Assembly: GCA_031371805.1 (NCBI GenBank)
Contig: JANMKB010000394.1
Span: 1 to 10,298, forward strand
DNA length: 10,298 nt
From: JAFDVL01 sp031371805
GTDB lineage: Bacteria; Acidobacteriota; Blastocatellia; RBC074
Direction: 5' to 3'
Made by a program: the position numbers and the translations under genes. Shown one piece after another: positions 6,817 through 10,298 of the stretch. The notes under the pieces are model-generated. The model was given only the letters and a program-made list of their open reading frames with translations, searched no databases and was not told where the DNA came from. Within the stretch, counting starts at the first letter, position 1. Every line of letters starts with the position of its first letter.

Positions 6817-7518
6817 TTAATTACGGGAAGCTGAGAAAAAGCGTACCAGATACCAAAACAACAAAGCTACGGAAGCGAACAATGCTAATGAAGCAGCGAC
6901 GTGTTGATCAGTGCGATAATGATGCAGGACGTTAGAGGTTTGATACATAATCGAACCCGCTGCGAAAATGATCATCGCCGCTGAAAAGAGCATCCCTAAA
7001 GTAAATCCGAATAAGGCGCTGACGACAATAATTCCCAGGGCAATGAATCCGCCGATAGTCAGAATCCGGCCCATCCAGGATAAATCTTTTTTCGAGATAA
7101 ATACCGACGCCGTGAGGCCGGAGAACAGAAACAGTGACAGGATTCCCGCTGTCGGAATGACGTTTTGCGAAGTCATCATTGACGCGATCAATAATAACGG
7201 CGCGAAAATAATTGCCTCGGCGATAACGTATAATCCCAAACCCAAATATTGTTTGCCTTGTGATGACGCATCTGAACTCGCCCATTTCGTCGCCAAATGG
7301 GACACGCCCATAAATGCGCCCAGAACGATGAGCCAGCTCCAGCGCCCAACCATCAGGCTGGTCAATACTTCAGCCACCCCTGACATTTGCAGCAGCGTTT
7401 CCAACGCGATGAAGGCCAGAATTGCGCCGGCCAGATGCAGGTACGTTTGTTTGATGAAACTGACGCGTTCTGATTCCGCCGCCTGAACTGCCGAACCTGA
7501 ATTGATTTCAAAACTCAT
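6817..7518 (-). CDS. Bax inhibitor-1 / YccA (TMBIM) family membrane protein
   Basis: This 233-residue protein has seven hydrophobic helices (about 27-46, 58-76, 91-112, 119-140, 151-172, 174-191, 207-228), the BI-1/YccA family plan. Its C-terminal block (SNVLHHYRTDQHVAASLALF, then VALLFWYLVRFF) is close to that of YccA/YbhL-like members. Bacterial relatives include a calcium-leak channel (Bacillus YetJ) and an FtsH-interacting protein (E. coli YccA); the role here is not known. The start is ATG at 7518, with AAGGAG at 7529-7534 (10-base spacer). The frame is open to 7665, but the extra residues are not hydrophobic or family-like. The two acidic residues that form the pH latch in YetJ seem replaced: Gln193 stands in the usual Tyr-Asp position, and TM7 has Trp/Tyr instead of Asp. 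It is transcribed divergently from the hydrolase. Confidence 0.9.
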   Translation of the reverse strand: MSFEINSGSAVQAAESERVSFIKQTYLHLAGAILAFIALETLLQMSGVAEVLTSLMVGRWSWLIVLGAFMGVSHLATKWASSDASSQGKQYLGLGLYVIAEAIIFAPLLLIASMMTSQNVIPTAGILSLFLFSGLTASVFISKKDLSWMGRILTIGGFIALGIIVVSALFGFTLGMLFSAAMIIFAAGSIMYQTSNVLHHYRTDQHVAASLALFASVALLFWYLVRFFSASRN

Positions 7519-7584
7519 AATTATGAATCTCCTTGTTGCTGTTGACGAATTTACTGTGCAGGATTTCAACCATTTCGCCATAAA

Positions 7585-7613
7585 ACAATAAGCTTTCTTA
7601 CGGCTTTCAGCAA
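7585..7613 (-). promoter_or_regulatory. Candidate sigma-70-type promoter for the BI-1-like gene
   Basis: On the minus strand TTGCTG (bases 7608-7613) lies 17 bases before TATTGT (7585-7590). This matches the -35/-10 spacing with partial consensus (four of six in the -10). Transcription would start near 7578 and leave a leader of about 60 bases before the ATG. The -35 hexamer falls in the inverted 8-mer described separately. Confidence 0.4.
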
Positions 7614-7652
7614 CTGGAAAACTTTTTGTTTTGCTGGTACAAAAAGTTGCTG
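7608..7652. repeat. Outward-facing inverted repeats in the divergent promoter region
   Basis: CAGCAACT at 7608-7615 is the exact reverse complement of AGTTGCTG at 7645-7652. Overlapping this, AACTTTTTGT at 7620-7629 is the exact reverse complement of ACAAAAAGTT at 7639-7648 (9-base loop). The two pairings share bases of the right arm and so exclude each other in RNA. The position between two divergent genes fits an operator or paired -35 boxes; no regulator is identifiable. Confidence 0.6.
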
Positions 7653-7675
7653 CTCCATTCTGCACCCGCTAAGAT
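7647..7675 (+). promoter_or_regulatory. Candidate sigma-70-type promoter for the hydrolase-AlkB pair
   Basis: TTGCTG (7647-7652), 17 bases, then TAAGAT (7670-7675) mirrors the promoter proposed on the other strand. The start point would be near 7682, giving a leader of about 45 bases to the ATG at 7727. Consensus match is partial; GATAAT at 7673-7678 is an alternative -10 with poorer spacing. Confidence 0.4.
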
Positions 7676-7726
7676 AATGGCTTTAGTATGCCGTCTTAAC
7701 TTTTTCAGCAGTCTGGATTATCAACT

Positions 7727-9715
7727 ATGTTTCAACGATTCATCACGTTTGTTTTTTTCTCCCTGCTTGCGACCTGCACGTTTGCCCAAACAACTCCGTC
7801 AGCAAATAAATCTATCCCTCCGTCCGGCATTGAAATCCCCGCCGCAGCGCGTGCCGAGTTGGAAGCTGGCGTCACGACACTCGCCCAGGAAATTGATGCG
7901 TTGCGCAGCGTATTAAAAGATCAGCCAAAGCTGTTGGAGCTATTGCCCGATGTCCAGATTTTTTACAACGCGGTGCATTACGCATTACAGTACAACGAGA
8001 TTTTGAACGTGCGCGAAATTCCTTATGCCAAAATGCAACTCAAACTTGGCCTTGAACGCGCCAAAGAATTGCGCACCGGAAAACCTTCGTGGATTGCGCA
8101 AACCGGATTGGTTGTGCGCGGCTATGTTTCCAAACTTGATGGCTCGGTGCAGCCGTATGGATTAGTCGTCCCTGCAACTTATCAGGCGAATTTGCCCTTT
8201 CAATATCGCCTGGACATTTGGTATCACGGGCGCAGCGACACGTTGACCGAAATTAATTTCCTGAACGACCGCTTAAAAAATCCTGGTCAATTCACGCCCG
8301 CAAATACTTTCGTCCTGCATCCGTATGGGCGTTTTTGCAACGCCGGTAAATTCGCGGGCGAAGTTGACACATTCGAAGCGTTAGCCCACATCCGCCAACA
8401 TTATCCGATTGATGAAAACCGTATTTCCGTGCGTGGCTTTTCGATGGGCGGCGCAGCGACGTGGCACATCGCTACGCATCACGCAGGACTGTGGGCGGCT
8501 GCGGCTCCGGGGGCAGGCTTTGCCGAAACACCGGAATATCAAAAATCAAACCTCAGCGAAACTCCGTGGTACGAACAAAAATTGTGGCACTTGTACAACG
8601 CAACGGATTACGCCGCGAACTTATTCAATTTACCGACCGTCGCGTACAGCGGAGAAATTGATAAGCAAAAACAAGCCGCCGCTGTGATGGCGCGTGAACT
8701 GAAAAAAGAAGGCATCGAACTCACGCACATCATCGGCCCAAATACCGAGCACAAATATCACCCCGATTCGATTCCCGAAATCAATCGCCGCATTGATTCC
8801 ATCGTAGCCAAAGGCCGCAATCCAATTCCTGCGCATGTAAAATTCACGACCTATACTTTGCGTTATAACAAAATGTTTTGGGTGACGATTGACGGCTTGG
8901 AACAGCATTGGGAAAAGGCAACGGTTGACGCTGAAATCAAAGATGCGGCGACCGTTCAAGTCAGAACTGCTAACGTGACGGCTCTGACGTTATCCATCCC
9001 GTCAGGCTTGAGTCCGTTTGCGATTGGACAGGCAACAATAGTGATGATTGATGCACAGAAATTAGTCGTGCCTCCTTCGCAATCAGATCGTTCGTGGCGT
9101 ATGCGCTTGCAAAAGAATGGCAAGACCTGGGTCATGGCAACGGAGGCTACAACAGCTTTACAAAAACAGCACGCCTTACAAGGCCCGCTTGACGATGCGT
9201 TTTTGGATAGCTTTGTGATGGTGCGTCCAACGGGCAAGGCCGCGAATGAGGCCATTGGCGTCTGGGTGAAAAATGAGATGGAATACGCCAGCAAAATCTG
9301 GCGCTCGCAATTTCGTGGCGAAGCCCAGATCAAAGACGATTCCGACCTTACGCCTTCCGACATTGCCAATAGTAATTTGATTTTATGGGGCGATCCGTCG
9401 AGCAATAAAACCCTGGCGCAAATTGCTGACAAGCTCCCCATCAAATGGAGCGCAACCAACATTCAGGTTAGTGGTAAAACGTACTCATCCACGCAACACT
9501 TGCCCCTTTTGATCTTTCCGAATCCGCTTAATCCGAAACGTTATGTCGTCCTCAATTCCGGCTTCACTTTCCGCGAAGATAATGCCAGCAACGCACGCCA
9601 AACGCCGAAGCTGCCGGATTGGGCTATCGTAGACATTACCGTGCCGCCTTCGCCGCTCCGTGTTGGTCGCATTGTGAATGCCGGCTTTTTTGGCGAGCAG
9701 TGGGAATTGAAATGA
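7727..9715 (+). CDS. Exported alpha/beta hydrolase, prolyl-oligopeptidase / esterase-like, with C-terminal extension
   Basis: This 662-residue protein has a signal peptide at residues 1-20 (MFQRFITFVFFSLLATCTFA, then Gln). An N-terminal helical part (about 35-120) precedes an alpha/beta hydrolase domain (about 125-360). The oxyanion-side segment RLDIWYHGRSDT and the nucleophile elbow GFSMGG with Ser239 are clear. Asp312 (in SGEID) and His342 or His345 (in EHKYHPD) complete a plausible triad. The C-terminal 300 residues are beta-rich, with QGPLDDAFLDSF, LILWGDPSSN and a FPNPLNPKRYVVLNSGFTF segment; this half recurs in large multidomain peptidase-like proteins of environmental bacteria, as far as I recall. 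Peptide or ester substrates are both possible. It should act in the periplasm or outside. The start is fixed by the signal peptide; no clear ribosome-binding site is visible. Its stop overlaps the AlkB-like start (ATGA), so the two are translationally coupled. Confidence 0.88.
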   Translation: MFQRFITFVFFSLLATCTFAQTTPSANKSIPPSGIEIPAAARAELEAGVTTLAQEIDALRSVLKDQPKLLELLPDVQIFYNAVHYALQYNEILNVREIPYAKMQLKLGLERAKELRTGKPSWIAQTGLVVRGYVSKLDGSVQPYGLVVPATYQANLPFQYRLDIWYHGRSDTLTEINFLNDRLKNPGQFTPANTFVLHPYGRFCNAGKFAGEVDTFEALAHIRQHYPIDENRISVRGFSMGGAATWHIATHHAGLWAAAAPGAGFAETPEYQKSNLSETPWYEQKLWHLYNATDYAANLFNLPTVAYSGEIDKQKQAAAVMARELKKEGIELTHIIGPNTEHKYHPDSIPEINRRIDSIVAKGRNPIPAHVKFTTYTLRYNKMFWVTIDGLEQHWEKATVDAEIKDAATVQVRTANVTALTLSIPSGLSPFAIGQATIVMIDAQKLVVPPSQSDRSWRMRLQKNGKTWVMATEATTALQKQHALQGPLDDAFLDSFVMVRPTGKAANEAIGVWVKNEMEYASKIWRSQFRGEAQIKDDSDLTPSDIANSNLILWGDPSSNKTLAQIADKLPIKWSATNIQVSGKTYSSTQHLPLLIFPNPLNPKRYVVLNSGFTFREDNASNARQTPKLPDWAIVDITVPPSPLRVGRIVNAGFFGEQWELK

Positions 9716-10298
9716 GCGGGCAAATTCTCTCGCTGCCGGACGCGGATGTCGTTTATTACCCGCAAGTATTTTCGCCCAATGAAAGTGACGCTTTCCTGCC
9801 TGAATTAATTTCCACGATTGCATGGCGACAGGACAACATCAAAATCTATGGCCGCGAAATTCCGCAGCCGCGTTTGACCGCGTGGTATGGCGATGAAGCG
9901 GCGATTTACACTTACTCGAACATCACAAATCATCCGTTGCCCTGGCTTCCGGTGTTGCAGCAAATCAGGCAACGATGCACAGCCATTGCCGCCACAAATT
10001 TCAATAGCGTGTTATTGAACTATTATCGCGACGGCCAGGACAGTATGGGCTGGCATCAGGATAACGAACCGGAATTGGGTGCCCAGCCCGTCATCGCTTC
10101 GGTGAGTTTTGGCGCGACACGACGCTTTCAATTGCGGCACAAGAAGCGCAAAGATGTAGATACGATCAACCTGGATTTGGGACACGGCAGTCTGTTATTA
10201 ATGCTCGGCACGACGCAGGAATTTTGGAAGCATCAACTGCCCAAAACCGCTCAGCCCCTCGGTGCAAGAATTAATCTGACGTTTCGGTTTATTTTCTA
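9712..10298 (+). CDS. alkB: AlkB-family (ALKBH2/3-like) Fe(II)/2-oxoglutarate dioxygenase, 3' end at window edge
   Basis: The frame starts at ATG 9712, overlapping the hydrolase stop by four bases, and stays open for 195 residues to the window end. The last two bases are TA after a family-typical C-terminus, so probably only the final stop base is missing. The fold signatures are complete: PQPRLTAWYG (residues 51-60), NYYRDGQDSMGWHQDNEPEL (103-122), VSFGATRRF (131-139), GHGSLLLM (157-164) and RINLTFR (186-192). Fe(II) ligands are His115, Asp117 and His174; Arg186 and Arg192 match the 2-oxoglutarate-binding R-x5-R pair. The family repairs 1-methyladenine and 3-methylcytosine by oxidative demethylation. 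It resembles ALKBH2/3 more than E. coli AlkB. It acts in the cytoplasm, so its coupling to an exported hydrolase is not an obvious pathway link. Confidence 0.93.
   Translation, partial: MSGQILSLPDADVVYYPQVFSPNESDAFLPELISTIAWRQDNIKIYGREIPQPRLTAWYGDEAAIYTYSNITNHPLPWLPVLQQIRQRCTAIAATNFNSVLLNYYRDGQDSMGWHQDNEPELGAQPVIASVSFGATRRFQLRHKKRKDVDTINLDLGHGSLLLMLGTTQEFWKHQLPKTAQPLGARINLTFRFIF

Noticed and set aside
6968..7486. 172-codon plus-strand open frame opposite the BI-1-like gene
   Set aside because: It is antisense to a clear membrane protein gene, has no recognisable motif or ribosome-binding site, and its composition mirrors the real codons.
7519..7665. Longer N-terminus for the BI-1-like protein
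   Set aside because: ATG 7518 has AAGGAG at good spacing, and the extra residues would cover the candidate promoter and do not look like the family.
8956..9462. 168-codon minus-strand open frame opposite the hydrolase
   Set aside because: It is antisense to conserved coding sequence with recognisable motifs; nothing supports it as a separate gene.
6817..10298. BI-1-like, hydrolase and AlkB genes as a new defence or toxin island
   Set aside because: Each belongs to a known housekeeping or repair family; no nuclease, toxin, integrase or transposase is present, and the only link is adjacency.

Overview
The window is a gene-dense bacterial chromosome segment with six complete genes and two cut at the edges. 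The organism is probably a Gram-negative, double-membraned bacterium, because it has a tripartite outer-membrane efflux system and a lipoprotein adaptor. The moderate base composition, the intergenic heptamer repeats, the REP-like palindrome carrying a CGCCTGAAGGCG core and the style of the proteins suggest Acidobacteriota (Blastocatellia-like). That placement is recalled resemblance, not a search result.

Layout: (1) 1-424, the C-terminal part of a 3-hydroxyacyl-CoA dehydrogenase. (2) 444-6761, a same-strand efflux cluster in the order TolC-like outer-membrane factor, RND inner-membrane pump, small S23-type four-helix-bundle protein, periplasmic adaptor lipoprotein. It ends at a strong hairpin terminator (6763-6791) shared with the convergent gene. 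(3) 6817-7518, minus strand, a seven-helix Bax-inhibitor-1/YccA-type membrane protein. (4) 7519-7726, a divergent promoter region built around an outward-facing 8-base inverted repeat. (5) 7727-9715, an exported alpha/beta hydrolase of the prolyl-oligopeptidase superfamily. It overlaps by ATGA (6) an ALKBH2/3-like Fe(II)/2-oxoglutarate dioxygenase (9712 to the window end), which seems to lack only the last base of its stop codon.

The efflux genes should together form one trans-envelope pump: adaptor and pump in the inner membrane and periplasm, TolC-like channel in the outer membrane. The substrate cannot be read from the sequence. The most unusual signals are non-coding structures in this cluster. 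A nearly perfect 24-base inverted repeat (REP-like) lies inside the RND reading frame and is translated as part of the cytoplasmic linker between the two halves of the pump. Two different heptamer-based inverted repeats occupy the gaps before the RND and adaptor genes, and those are the two cluster genes without a convincing Shine-Dalgarno sequence. The pump also departs from the AcrB proton relay, with Asp-Glu instead of Asp-Asp and Ala in place of the TM10 lysine. No wholly new multi-gene system is evident; the rest of the content belongs to known families.
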